This document shows positions 35,457 to 46,195 of a stretch of 64,000 nucleotides of DNA, one piece after another (position 1 is the stretch's first letter; each line of letters starts with the position of its first letter). Under the pieces are notes generated by a model that saw only the letters and a list, made by a program, of their open reading frames with translations, had not been told where the DNA came from and did no database searches. Origin of the DNA: Athripsodes cinereus (Eukaryota > Arthropoda > Insecta > Trichoptera > Leptoceridae); NCBI GenBank assembly GCA_947579605.1, contig OX388311.1, positions 22,632,951-22,696,950 on the forward strand. Direction: 5' to 3'. A program made the translations under genes and the position numbers.

Positions 35457-35689
35457 CATCCCCGTGAAATTTGGAATGTTTCAGAAGGTCTTCGGCTTTG
35501 TTGAATAAAATTATTTAAAAAACTCTTTTAAATATTATAATACTTTTTTTATCAACTAAATTTTTTTTATTATATAAACATTTAGACGCGGGTGTTAAAA
35601 GGGTTCGGGGACTCTGTAGTTGATGTGTAAAGAATTCAGTTCTATCCACAAAAACACGGTATTGTGAACAATCATATAGAGTAAATATT

Positions 35690-35889
35690 TAGTAATGTGA
35701 TACATAGCGACTCTATAGAATACAAATGGAGAAATTTATTAGAAAGGTTTAATAAATTGTTTAATCTGTAGTTTATTCTATTCCTGTCAAATATTTTCTT
35801 GTTATATTCGTGTGATTTTCTTGTTCTTTCAAGAGCTATTTCTTTGTTTTTTATCCAATCTTCTTTATTGTTTCTTATTTTCTTATTTA
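35690..35889 (-). pseudogene. Possible LTR-retrotransposon integrase C-terminal fragment
   Basis: A minus-strand frame (35672-35905) includes IRNNKEDWIKNKEIALERTR and KSHEYNKKIFDRNRINYRL. The spacing of ALERTRKSHEYNKKxFDxNR resembles the Ty3/Gypsy-type integrase C-terminal segment that precedes the Y-x-x-GDLV motif. The GDLV region itself is not recognisable and the rest of pol is absent. The first codons of the frame belong to the adjacent R4-like element. Family resemblance only. Confidence 0.4.
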
Positions 35890-35941
35890 ACTCATTTGGC
35901 ATCATAAAATGGTCTACTCATTTGGCATCATAAAATGGTCT
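35890..35941. repeat. Perfect 26-bp tandem duplication at R4-like 5' junction
   Basis: ACTCATTTGGCATCATAAAA plus TGGTCT occurs at 35890-35915 and again at 35916-35941 without a mismatch. The second copy is in frame with the reverse-transcriptase-related coding sequence; the first is out of frame with it because 26 is not a multiple of 3. Confidence 0.95.
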
Positions 35942-37260
35942 AAAACGGATCTAGATAAATTAGAAAGACTTATTAGAACACAACTAACAAAAAATAGGTA
36001 TCATCATCCAAATTCCGCGAAAGAAAGGTTGGTCCTGCCTAGGAGTATAGGAGGAAGAGGAATTGTTAACATTTCCTCTTTACATAATAATCAAATAGAA
36101 TCCCTTAAAACATTTTTTAAGAACAAACAAAATAATTCTATATTACATAAAATTATAATACAGGCCGATAAAAATCATACACCTTTAAATTTAAATGACG
36201 AAACAGTAGGTCCGCGATTAAACTATTTAAATATTTTGTTAGAATCTTGGGGTAGGAAGGAACTTCATGCTAGACACCTCAATGATCTCAACCAATCTTA
36301 TGTTGACAAATATGCGTCAAACAGGTGGTTGACCATTGGGGAATTGTATGGGGAAACCGAGGGTTTTATGCTAGCAATTCAAGATCAGGTAATAAATACA
36401 AAAAATTATCAAAAATATATTATAAAAAATCAAAACATAATTGATGATTCGTGTAGAAAATGTCTGGCCAAACCGGAAACAATTCAACACATAGTTTCGG
36501 GTTGTTCCACTCTCGCTCAAACTGAGTATACTTATAGACATAATCATGTCGCAAAAATTATACATCAAAATTTAGCTATTAAACATAATCTTTTAAACTC
36601 AAATAATGTAATACCTTATTTTAAATACAACCCGGAACCGGTTTTAGAAAATCAAAATTATAGGCTCTATTATGATAAAACCATAATAACAGATAGACAA
36701 ATACATCATAATAGACCCGATTTAGTATTACATGATAAACGTAATAAAATAACGTACCTAATCGACATCGCTGTCCCAAATACACATAATATACAAACAA
36801 CCGTCGCTGAAAAAATACGTAAATATACAGAACTAGCAGGAGAAATAAAAAATATTTGGCATTCTAGGTCCGTTTATATAATACCTTTAGTCATGTCAGC
36901 TACAGGGGTAACTCCGAAATCTTTAATAAATAATTTACAAAAATTAGATTTACCGGTTAATTTGTACATTAAAATTCAAAAATCTATTATAATAAACACT
37001 TGTAATATTGTAAAAAAGTTTTTGAACACAGATATTTCAGGCACAATGCTGGTATTTTGATCCCGCGTTTTGAGCCTAATCCTTTGATATCCTGTATATC
37101 TGGATAGGTGAATTTTTCCCGGCATTAGACTGTTAAGTTTTTGTGTGATCATGACTGATCATATGGAGACTTATCTGGTTGTACAATGCTGAGAAGTGTG
37201 GATGGCAATTCTGCCGCCGCGTAAAACTCTGTGAGATTGTATCCTTCATTGATTTAAATT
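35890..37260 (+). pseudogene. R2/R4-type LINE C-terminus with restriction-like endonuclease
   Basis: An uninterrupted 383-codon frame (35909-37060) covers the end of a site-specific-type non-LTR retrotransposon protein. In order: SFGIIKWSKTDLDKLERLIR (residues 4-23) and ERLVLPRSIGGRG (39-51), typical of the post-RT thumb; a CCHC knuckle with C182, C185, H194, C199 (C-X2-C-X8-H-X4-C, as in R2-type elements); and the PD-(D/E)XK endonuclease with RPD at 269-271 and LIDIAVP at 284-290, giving PD-X14-D. The endonuclease nicks target DNA for target-primed reverse transcription. The RT catalytic core and N-terminal zinc fingers are missing, so it is a 5'-truncated insertion, but the surviving part has no stop or frameshift and is the best-preserved coding sequence in the window. 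Its 5' edge carries a 26-bp tandem duplication. A 3' UTR appears to extend to about 37260. Confidence 0.85.
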
Positions 37261-37264
37261 TATG

Positions 37265-37580
37265 TTCCCATAATGAAAAAATACGATTAAAAACACGCAT
37301 AGTGTATGGGTATTAATGATTTATTATATTAAATTGAATTATGTGATTAAGTTTTTATTAAATAAATGTATATTAAATTAAAATATTGTAAGAAATAATA
37401 TATGCCGTGCCTTGAAAGTAAAGAAGTAATGCATCTAAATACTGGATTATTTAATTTAACTCTTTAATAAAACATATCATGTGAAATTCTATTAAGGATT
37501 GAATGACAAAATAACCTCTTTTCCAAATATATCAGGAGTTTGAAATAGCCGAGAATGTGGCTATTGACTGCTATTTATAA
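37265..37580. other. AT-rich stretch with no supported gene
   Basis: Nothing supported. Confidence 0.5.
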
Positions 37581-37589
37581 AATAATAAC

Positions 37590-37995
37590 CTAGCCTCGCC
37601 CTTCTTCAATGCTCCTCCCGGGATTACGGACAGAAACCAGGTTTATCCATTGAGAGCGACTATGTGCTAGTTGAGTCATCTCCTCACATGACATTCCTAG
37701 CGCTTTGATGTCAATACCATAAGAATGGTGTACAGTGAAAGAGCGACGCCCAGTCGTCGGAACCCTCGTAAACGAATGAGCACTCCTCTCTTTGGTCAAC
37801 TATCACTGGACATTCTCTAAACATGACCACCTGGACCATCGTCTCTCCTGTATTATGTTATGTAATCTTTGGCAAATCCGCCGGTGCACAATATGATTTT
37901 TGACACGCTCACATCACATAATAACCAAAATCTTTCTAAGACACTAATTTTCAAAACTTTGTGTTTTCTGCTCTTGAGCCTTGGTTAAGTACCGA
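37590..37995 (-). pseudogene. LINE-C C-terminal fragment, decayed
   Basis: On the minus strand the end of the 18.7-kb family is recognisable from AAGGCTCAAGAGCAGAAAAC and TTAGTGTCTTAGAAAGATTT through CACCGGCGGATTTGCCAAAG and TACAGGAGAGACGATGGTCC to HHSYGIDIKALGMSCEEMTQ. Several frameshifts separate the blocks, and the last 69-codon frame (37590-37799) departs from the family at its very end. Old insertion. Confidence 0.75.
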
Positions 37996-37999
37996 GAAT

Positions 38000-38595
38000 C
38001 ACAATTATATGGAAGAATTGGGATAGTATAGGTAACAAAATAAAATCTACATCAATGTTATATATAACTAATTTCCCTTACATTCGTTTTCCTCGAACCT
38101 TTTTTCTTGTGTCCAGTATTGAACGAAAGCGTCTCTTTTAAAGCTTCATAATTTCATTTTTTGCGTATGTGTAAATAAATCATTTCGATTGTAAGATAAT
38201 AACTTAAAATTTAAATTATCTATAAGATAATTTTTCAGTTTTTTGCACGTGAGATATGTTTATTTTGTAAAAAAAATACAGATGATTAGCCTCACACACT
38301 TGGTAGTTGAATGTTAGATAAAAAGTATACTGCATGTGGGAAAGTGTATCGAGTTTCTAAACAATATCGGGAATTAATGTAGTTTTATGTTAGATCCACG
38401 ACTCAATAATATTATTAATAGATTCCCCAGTAGGCGACCTGTCAATATGAAAAATAATACCTAATACAATTTTATCAACATATCAGTTTATGTTACGATA
38501 ATTATTACCTGATCATATTAAATACATGGCGTGACATGACACTTTGCGTGGGATGAAATCGATACAGGTAAAGGTTGTTGTAGGAGAACTGTAAT
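38000..38595. other. AT-rich stretch with no supported gene
   Basis: Nothing supported. Confidence 0.5.
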
Positions 38596-38610
38596 ACTTA
38601 TTAATTAATA

Positions 38611-39189
38611 ATACATACATACATACATACCATCACGCCGCTTCCCTCGCGGGGTAGGCAGAAAGGATCGAGCGCCACTTCCTTCTATCCTTGCATACAT
38701 CTTTCGCTTCCGTCACTGTCATACAATTCCTCATGCATGCTCTCCTGTTCAATGTGCTCAACACGTGACCGTCCTGTAGGATTTGATTTAAATGATCTTG
38801 CCATTTAATTCTAGGACGTCCACGTCTCCGAGCACCATTCCTCTCAGCCAAATATATCTTCTTAGTCATTCTGTCCTCATTCATTCTTTCCACGTGCCCA
38901 AACCATCTTAACTTATTTACATTCATCCTTGTTATTACACCCACTTTCATTCCACATTCCTTTCGTATATCACTGTTACGCACACGATCTCTCAGACTTT
39001 TACCACACATCCTTCTCAACGATCTCATTTCAACTGCATTAATGCCACATTCATCCTTCTTTAACCATGTCCACGTCTCACTTGCATACATAAGTGTTGG
39101 CACTAAGATAGCAGAGTGCATCAACCTTTTAGCTGTGGTAGATATGTTTCTATTTGCAATTATTGGTCGAATTGCACCATTTACCTTAT
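38611..39189 (-). pseudogene. LINE-B, best copy: 5'-truncated RT C-terminus
   Basis: The 163-codon frame (38633-39124) extends upstream without a stop to about 39187 (NGAIRPIIANRNISTTAKRL precedes the first Met). Motifs: AILVPTLMYASETWTWLKKD (the LLYGSETW-type motif), EMRSLRRMCGKSLRDRVRN, NKLRWFGHVERMNEDRMTKK, ARRRGRPRIKWQDHLNQ, and ACMRNCMTVTEAKDVCKDRR, ending SILSAYPAREAA and a TGA. A (GTAT)n tail, seen as ATACATACATAC on the + strand, follows. TTAATTAATAAT (38600-38612) and TAATAATTAATAATT (39192-39206) at the edges could be a target-site duplication of about 11 bp in simple sequence. RT catalytic core and endonuclease are missing. Confidence 0.9.
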
Positions 39190-39209
39190 TGATTAATAAT
39201 TAATAATTT

Positions 39210-39660
39210 ATACATAAATCCCGTCACAAAGAGAGAATAGATCGTACGTTATTTATTTCTGTACTTGCACGTGTTTTTACTTCTATGACAATCATATAAT
39301 ATGCAGCTCCTCTACCTAGACTTACCTAACTGGTAAATATGGTGAAACTGAGAAAAGCCTGACTAGACTGTTGATTTGTTGTGGAAAAAGATAAAATTTA
39401 AACTTAATTGTATTGAACGGGACAGTTAGTTTTGTAATTGTATTCCAAAGAAAGCAAAACAGATATCCTTGAAATTGGCAAAAGAAAGAAAGTTACGAGA
39501 AAAATAGTATTAAATGGCCAGGTCTATAGATAATGTATTTACATATCTTTGTCTACATTTGGATTGAAAAACCAAATAGCTCAGAAATTGCGTTTAAAAG
39601 AACCATCTCAAATAATAATAATATATTGGAGAGGGCAGAAGAATAAGAGGAATATGTTGG
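39210..39660. other. AT-rich stretch with no supported gene
   Basis: Nothing supported. Confidence 0.5.
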
Positions 39661-39667
39661 CGATCAG

Positions 39668-39818
39668 GAGCCCGTAGACAATTTGTACTTAGCGATCGTC
39701 TACTGGCGAACTTTTCGACAATCTACCTACACGTACCGTATAATTATGCGTTATTGTTGCAGTTATTGACGAAAATTCGTTTGTAGGCGATCGCCAAGTA
39801 CAAATTGTCTACGGGCTC
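39668..39818. mobile_element. Small MITE with long inverted repeats
   Basis: GAGCCCGTAGACAATTTGTA at 39668 is inverted exactly as TACAAATTGTCTACGGGCTC ending at 39818. The pairing continues inward with a few mismatches (CTTAGCGATCGTCTAC / GTAGGCGATCGCCAAG, then TTTTCGACAAT / ATTGACGAAAA), so the arms are about 60 bp of a 151-bp element. The flanks share only AG. No coding capacity; the superfamily is not determined. Confidence 0.8.
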
Positions 39819-39824
39819 AGTACA

Positions 39825-40460
39825 CACGAATGTCAAAAAATACTTACCTACATATATAAAGATATGAATTTCAATAGGTCACCTTAAACAAAGATCTTTG
39901 CTAAAATCATTTGTGACTATTTTGGTTAAAGGTAATTCTCAAATTGATTTCACATTTAAAATTTCAATCATATTTTGCAATCATCATGAAGTGCTATCTC
40001 GAATTGAAAGGATAAAAGGAAAGGAGAACCTAAAAATGTAAGTAATAATATAATTTAGGACGATGATACACATGTAACACTGAGTATTTCACATTGTTGA
40101 ACATAAGAAGTCGATTTCTTTCTATTTAAATTCAAATGATTGTAGTCATTTAATAAAATGACATGTGATGTGATTACAACTATTTGTTCGGGTCACATTA
40201 AAGTCTCGAAAAAAACAATGAAAAGCAATTTAGAATATGTGTCTTTTTTCAGTTTGCGTATTAATTAGGTCTTATTAATATAAACTATCTTGAATCACAA
40301 TATCTTGAAAAACATCCAGAAATATCATTATAGATTCTAGAAGAATACGTGGGCGTAAAGGTGACCTTATTTCATACATAATCTGCATTAACTTATATAA
40401 TCAGATGTTCAAATATGAGATTATGCATACATAATGTCATCTTACTTTTGTTCGAGTGGA
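39825..40460. other. AT-rich stretch with no supported gene
   Basis: Nothing supported. Confidence 0.5.
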
Positions 40461-40461
40461 G

Positions 40462-40570
40462 TTTGAAGACCCCTGTTAGCCGTTGCTTTCAAGACTTCTA
40501 GGCCCTCCTAAACAATTTTCTCGCTACATAAATGTTTGATGCCTGTTTGTACCAGTTTCTTCTAGAGCAG
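40462..40570. repeat. Dispersed repeat D, copy 2
   Basis: GACCCCTGTTAGCCGTTGCT, TTCAAGACTTCTAGGCCCTC and a following TTTCTCGC stretch align with 26945-27010. The function and family are unknown. Confidence 0.45.
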
Positions 40571-40574
40571 ATAA

Positions 40575-42330
40575 TAAGTTTCCTGATTTTTTCAAAAATT
40601 GCTGAATTCAAATTATAAGAGATTATTCAAAATTTGCACATTTAAATACATTGAAGTTATAACTCGCAAATATAAAAGCCTCACCTATTCATCAAATAAT
40701 GATTTTATTAATTGTAATATTCTTCAATATAATGAACTTCTCTATTGAAATTTTTTCCTTTACAGATAAAATTAATCTACGAACTTATTTACTAAGATGT
40801 TCTTGAAACAAACACGTAGAAAATTTTCCCAACAATTTCCTAGTTGTTTCCGTACAGTGGATTAAATATCGCATTACTACAAGTGCAATGTGTGCCACTT
40901 CAATAATAATACTGCTACAACATATCTTTAAACTTGATCTCTTGGGCTTAAGTCCAACAAGCATTATTGTAGGTATACGTGAAGAGTAACATGCTGTGTT
41001 TATACTATACCTATTTTCTAAATATCATTTTGTACGTAATTAGCTTGAATTCTAGAAAAATACTCCAATTATGAGCTTTGTGTGAAGTATGTAAATCCTC
41101 AAATGCATTTTAGTAAAAAATGTATTCTTACTTTTATTCGTTTGTAAACTTATTTTATTTCCATAAGTTTTTAAATTGGAATTCTCTGCGTAATATTTAA
41201 AAACTCAATTAAGTTCAAACGCCCTGAAAACAAAGTCTCATAATATAGATACATAAATACCAAAATTATTATTTGTGGTTTGAAAAACCGCAGGAAAGAA
41301 GTAGATGCATATGTACTTGATAGAAATGAGTGAAAATCAAGAGGGAGGATTATGTCCAACAAAGATCCTTAAATTAATAAATTAAAGAAGAATATGTTTT
41401 GAAATTGTTTCTCAAAATGAATACATTTGTATTGAATTTACGATATGATTATCTCGTTTCATCTTAGACCAGCAAAATAAGTTTCTTTTAAATACAGGAT
41501 TTTTACTGAAGAAATATCTACCCTTCTCATTTTTGTTACTATTTGTTAATTAGTACCTAACTACATTCTACCCTTCATTCTCTCTTAACTTCATTATGTC
41601 TGTGAGTAGTTTGAAAACATGTGGGCGTTTTTACACCACCCTTACACCAAGATGATGATTTGGGTGGAAATATTTTTTTCTCAACCCCTCACCAAATTCC
41701 TTTACTTTACTACCTAAAGGACCTTTTAGAATGATACGTGCTTTCAAAAAGATGTAATAATGTAGTAATTCAAGGACGAAAAAGCTCTTACATAATATAA
41801 AGTAGTCACATATACTTGTATAAATAACATATTTCATTTCTCTCTGTACGTCCTTATTCTTGTCTTGTATTTTTTATTTCATTTTATTGTGCGTGTACAC
41901 TGGTCGTCTATTCAAATCGCAAGAGAATAGTTTCACAATATAAATAATATTATGTCTTAACTTATTGCTTTAAAATGGAACCGATAAAATAAGTTATCTT
42001 GGGGTAACAGAAAGCTTATTTCCTTGTTTACAGGCAAAAAAAAACTATACAAAATCCCTCCTTTACACGAGATTTAGAGAGGAGGATGTTTAGATTTTAG
42101 TTTTTTTTTTTAAATAGTCTATAATATATTGTTATATCTGTATTATTTGTTGTGTTCAATAAGAATTATCAAAAATGATCAAATTCCAATTCAAATCACT
42201 GATTTAACATATCTGTATATAAATTTGATTCTTGTCGTTTCATCATTAAGTTTTATATGTATTCATGCTCTGATTTATACTAATTCTTAGAATACTTCAA
42301 GCGTTCTTAATTAATGTTTCCCTAACTTTA
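40575..42330. other. AT-rich stretch with no supported gene
   Basis: Scanned on both strands; nothing supported. Confidence 0.5.
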
Positions 42331-42339
42331 CTTTCCTAG

Positions 42340-42346
42340 CAATAAG
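42340..42346 (+). other. Second CAATAAG microexon-like site
   Basis: CTAACTTTACTTTCCTAG is followed by CAATAAG and GTAAAT. It mirrors 31423-31429; a CTAAC branch-point-like sequence lies 18 bases upstream of the AG. Confidence 0.15.
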
Positions 42347-42424
42347 GTAAATAATGGATGATCTTGATAGTCAAATTATTGATTCTATGTAATCTTATAC
42401 ATAAAATATTTCTGTCTTTAACAT

Positions 42425-42545
42425 ATTTCTTAAAAATCCAGAGTGGCAGCCGAGATTAGACAAGAGAAATGTTGGAAGGTCTCGGCTAGATGGCTCTATA
42501 AAGTATGAGAGGGAATGGATGTAGAACGCCTAAAATCGAAAAGAT
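42425..42545 (+). pseudogene. Unidentified GC-richer fragment, possibly LINE-derived
   Basis: GAGTGGCAGCCGAGATTAGA, GGTCTCGGCTAGATGGCTCT and GAATGGATGTAGAACGCC stand out from the AT-rich background. A GRSRLDGS-like translation faintly recalls the GRPRxRW motif of LINE tails. Not assigned. Confidence 0.2.
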
Positions 42546-42549
42546 GCCT

Positions 42550-43450
42550 CTGTCCAAAAATAAACCAAAGTGGCATAAGGAGAAAAAAAGCCACATTTCT
42601 TATCTCTGTTTACACCCGTGCAGAGTCTCGTACATACTCTCTTTGTTAATGTACTCGAACCGGGATTCCAACACACTTTCGAAAACTGTTAAGTTTACCC
42701 AACAATTAATATTTGTACAAGAAACGGTTTAAAAAAGTATCTACAACAAATACATAATTTATATATAAGAGTTACAAGTGTTGACAATATATTATATAAA
42801 ATGCCACACTTTAAGATTTTAAGTAAACACTTGAACTTAAATGTAATAGTTTAGCTACGTTTACTTATCATGGTGGACAATTTGTTATATTCAAAATATC
42901 AGTCAAACGGGTACTTTGTCTTGGCAATAACGGGTACAGAGTCTTAACTACTGACAGTTCTTATACATATAAGGATACAATATGCCATACCTCTTCTAAG
43001 CACAAGGTGTGTGAAACTACATCTGGGTGATGAAAGGTATGAGGTTGTAGTCTTATATTATGTACATATATAGTAGTAACACTTACCTGACATTGTCTCA
43101 AGACAATGCTTTCGTAAGGAGACCATAAGCTTTGGCAATTCTCACTTAAGTTCCGCTTCAATACGCTTACCATGTGAAGAACGTAAGGGATCTTGTCGTT
43201 CAATATTATGTATCTAACTAAAATATATACATACAAAATATTATCTTTTGAAAATCACGAACATCGGCGTACATATTTTTTCTCGCTCGTAGATACGTAT
43301 ACGGAAAAAACGTTTGTCGTATTTTTAAGGTACCTACCATATTGTTACAATTTATTGTTTAATAATATTTTTTATAAATTTTAAGTTGTCGTTTTTAGTA
43401 AAAATATTGATAAAAATAGCTTGTATAATATAGAACATGTTTTGAATAAA
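42550..43450. other. AT-rich stretch with no supported gene
   Basis: Nothing supported. Small frames on both strands overlap without motifs. Confidence 0.5.
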
Positions 43451-43459
43451 ATTATGTGT

Positions 43460-44245
43460 TATATATATATGCCAACAACTCGACAAATCGAGTATCGTGA
43501 GCGCTTCAGTTTCACGGCGGATCTGTCTGTGCTGCATCCACTCTGCTGTGCCATCTCAGATGACTAAATAGGCCAATCTGAGACAAGCACACTCTGTTGC
43601 ATTTGGAACATGGATGTTCTCCCGCAGGTGGGCCTTGGTGTCTTCTTTCATTTGGGATGTAGCTATATGTCAATTTTCTCCACTCGGTGCGATCAGTAGC
43701 GTCCTGTTCCCAGATGTGCTGGATATTGCTGTCCTTCAAGATGGTATGAAGGACGTCTTTGTACCGCTTACGTTGGCCACCTTGGTTTCTTCTCCCATGT
43801 ACGAGCTCCCCAAATAATATGTTTTTTGGGAGTCGGTTATTGTGCATTCGGACGACATGACCAGACCAACGCATGAGACTTTGTGATACCAATATTCCAG
43901 CTCTACAACAGTTGGCTCTCCTAAGAACTTCGGCATTCGACACCTTGTGGAACCACCGTATTTTTAAAATCTGTCTTAGCTGGCGTTGTTGTAGTTTTTC
44001 TAAGGACTTAATGTGTCTTCTGTACGGGACCCAGGTTTCGCAGCCATACAATAACGTTGGCATAATAACCGCTCTATATACAGATGTCTTGGTCTTCGTT
44101 GAAAGATGGCTATTATCAAAAACTCGTTGGCGTAATTTCCAGAACGAATGTGAGGCTGCTCGTATTCTATTTTGGATTTCATCATCTATATTACATGTAT
44201 CGTTAATAATGCTGCCCAGATAGTTAAACCTGTTCACCTGTTCTA
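43460..44245 (-). pseudogene. LINE-D C-terminus with C2H2 zinc finger
   Basis: An uninterrupted 241-codon frame (43512-44237) encodes the end of an animal non-LTR retrotransposon protein. In order: FNYLGSIINDTCNIDDEIQN (residues 4-23), KTSVYRAVIMPTLLYGCETW (50-69), LRQILKIRWFHKVSNAEVLR (88-107), LMRWSGHVVRMHNNRLPKNI (121-140), a TEWRKLTYSYIPNERRHQ stretch (184-201), and a textbook C2H2 finger with C210, C213, H226, H230 (C-X2-C-X12-H-X3-H, CSKC...GLFSHLRWH). The finger is a known C-terminal feature of this LINE group and presumably binds nucleic acid. The RT catalytic core is missing; the truncation point is near AACAGGTTTAACTATCTGGG. A short 3' UTR leads to an (AT)n tail at 43459-43469. Confidence 0.9.
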
Positions 44246-44315
44246 TGTGTTAACCAGAAATTTAAACTTTCTTTCTACTTCTGATCCATAATTAAGAATA
44301 ATGACATAAATTGTT

Positions 44316-44362
44316 GATAACATTACCTCCTTCAAAAAGTTTTTAGAAGGTAATGTTGATAA
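44316..44362. repeat. Small hairpin
   Basis: AACATTACCTCCTTC and GAAGGTAATGTT pair around AAAAAGTTTTTA. It lies just past the 5' truncation of LINE-D and resembles other small inverted repeats in the window. Confidence 0.55.
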
Positions 44363-44364
44363 AT

Positions 44365-45170
44365 TATAAAATTACTGACAGAATAGAAATGTCCGGTTTT
44401 CATTTTTATCCATTATTTGGTTTATATTTAAGACTATTTTATTATTTATCTTGGATAAATACTTCAACATTTAAGATGTATATTAACAAGATAAACATTT
44501 TGAAATTCGTTATTCAACCAAATTGGAGAGCGTCAGACAAAAGCTTCTAATTAGTTACTCTCATTATTTCAGTCATGTTAAGATATTTCGTTTCGAAAAC
44601 TAACATCAAATTTATTTTATGCTTAGCAAAATAATATTATTACTAATAATATTACTATATCAGCTAAGCGAGATACTGTAAGGTTTTTCGTACACAGTCA
44701 CCGAACTAAATGGCTGCGCGGAGATTAATGTAGGGAGTGTGATAGAAGAGATATTAGTTGTGGTGGAGTTGAGTTACTTTGGGTGTGTGAGGGAGATTTG
44801 GGGGTGTTCGGGTCCAATATCCGGTGAAAAGTTCCAATCGTCTACAATCTACACGTAGTATTAATACTTTTCCCATACGTATTACAGTAAGTATATTATA
44901 GTTCCGTGTTACTAGACGTATCGTACTACTGCTGTATTAGTATTTTATATGTAGTATAAAGTTGGAGAGTAATAATACCTACTTTTGCAGTGGTGATACT
45001 TGATACCTATTTGATACTGGGTAATCGGATTTTATACTGTAACTGATGCTTGTTTTTTGTGTTATACAAAAATTCTCTCGTCTATTTTTTTGTATTGGCG
45101 AAAGTCTTCAATACTGTATATCTCTTGAAAGCTTTGAAGATGTAAAATACGACAACATTATTAGAAATAA
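44365..45170. other. AT-rich stretch with no supported gene
   Basis: Nothing supported; 44690-44830 is G-richer (GAGGGAGATTTGGGGGTGTTC) without a recognisable identity. Confidence 0.45.
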
Positions 45171-45174
45171 AATC

Positions 45175-45300
45175 AAATTCATCATCATCGCACTCAACGG
45201 TCCTTTCGGGAGCAAAGGGCAGAAACCAGTCTCCTCCATTCAGAGCGTCTCTGTGCCAATCGCGTCACCTCTTCCCACGACATTCCCTGCGCTCTGAATG
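45175..45300 (-). pseudogene. LINE-C tail fragment
   Basis: On the + strand: TTCATCATCATCGCACTCAA (the GATGAT tail), GAAACCAGTCTCCTCCATTC, AGAGCGTCTCTGTGCCAATC, GCGTCACCTCTTCCCACGAC, ATTCCCTGCGCTCTGA. This is the last 40 or so codons plus tail of the 18.7-kb family and is only about 125 bp long, closer in sequence to the 18.7-kb copy than other fragments. Confidence 0.85.
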
Positions 45301-45304
45301 GAAT

Positions 45305-46195
45305 GCTGTTTTGTTATTGTAGAAATAAAATAGTTTCATGAAAATATAATTATACTTGTATATCTATATTAATTATACATAGAAGTTTAATGCATAGAGT
45401 TCACTAATCATTCAACGCGTGATAATAGAAAAATTGTGATGTATGTAAATTATAAAAGTCACTAAAGCAACTGTCGAAAATATTAAGAAAATGTTACTTC
45501 ACTGCAATTTGACCATTATTTGGTTTTGTATTCATTTTATTAGTTGGAGAACTTAAATGATTTTTGAAAACTAATATCAAACGTGTACGAAAATTTACTG
45601 TTGCAATACAATGTATTAATTTACATTTTGCAGTTTGTGTATTGACTCAAAGCCGGTACAATATTTTCATATTACTGTGATGCTCCTGTAACCTTTTGAT
45701 CAATTCACGTATTGTGTGCTTCCTTTATGGAGGTGTTAAACGTTTGCAAAACGATTTCACACCACGAATATTTCTGAATGGATAGAAAATATCTTTGCGT
45801 ATGATATGAGGTAGGGAATATTCGCAGTTTGTATTATGAAACTCATATCATTATAAGGAAGAAGATTTAGTTACATACAATATGAACTCCAAATGTCTAC
45901 TTACTGGAAAATGGAATTGATCCTTATGGTAGGTATACATTACGAGGGTTGAAAGGTGATATTAAACCAGCTTCAATACATCATATCAAACTTTATTCTT
46001 TTGTATAGCTTATGTTTAGATGTGTATGTATTGAAATATTAAGAAAAGCAAGTACCTACCTGCCGATCACTACATAAATACAAATGAAAGAAATTTCATC
46101 GACGTATATCATTGTTCCAATTCCCAAAATGTTGTGGTTTTTACATTATTGAATGAATTGTTTTTAATCATTTTGCTGTAATAAGTCAGAAGTAC
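45305..46195. other. AT-rich stretch with no supported gene
   Basis: Nothing supported. Confidence 0.5.

Noticed and set aside
43873..44223. 116-codon + strand frame
   Set aside because: It lies antisense to the well-supported LINE-D coding region.
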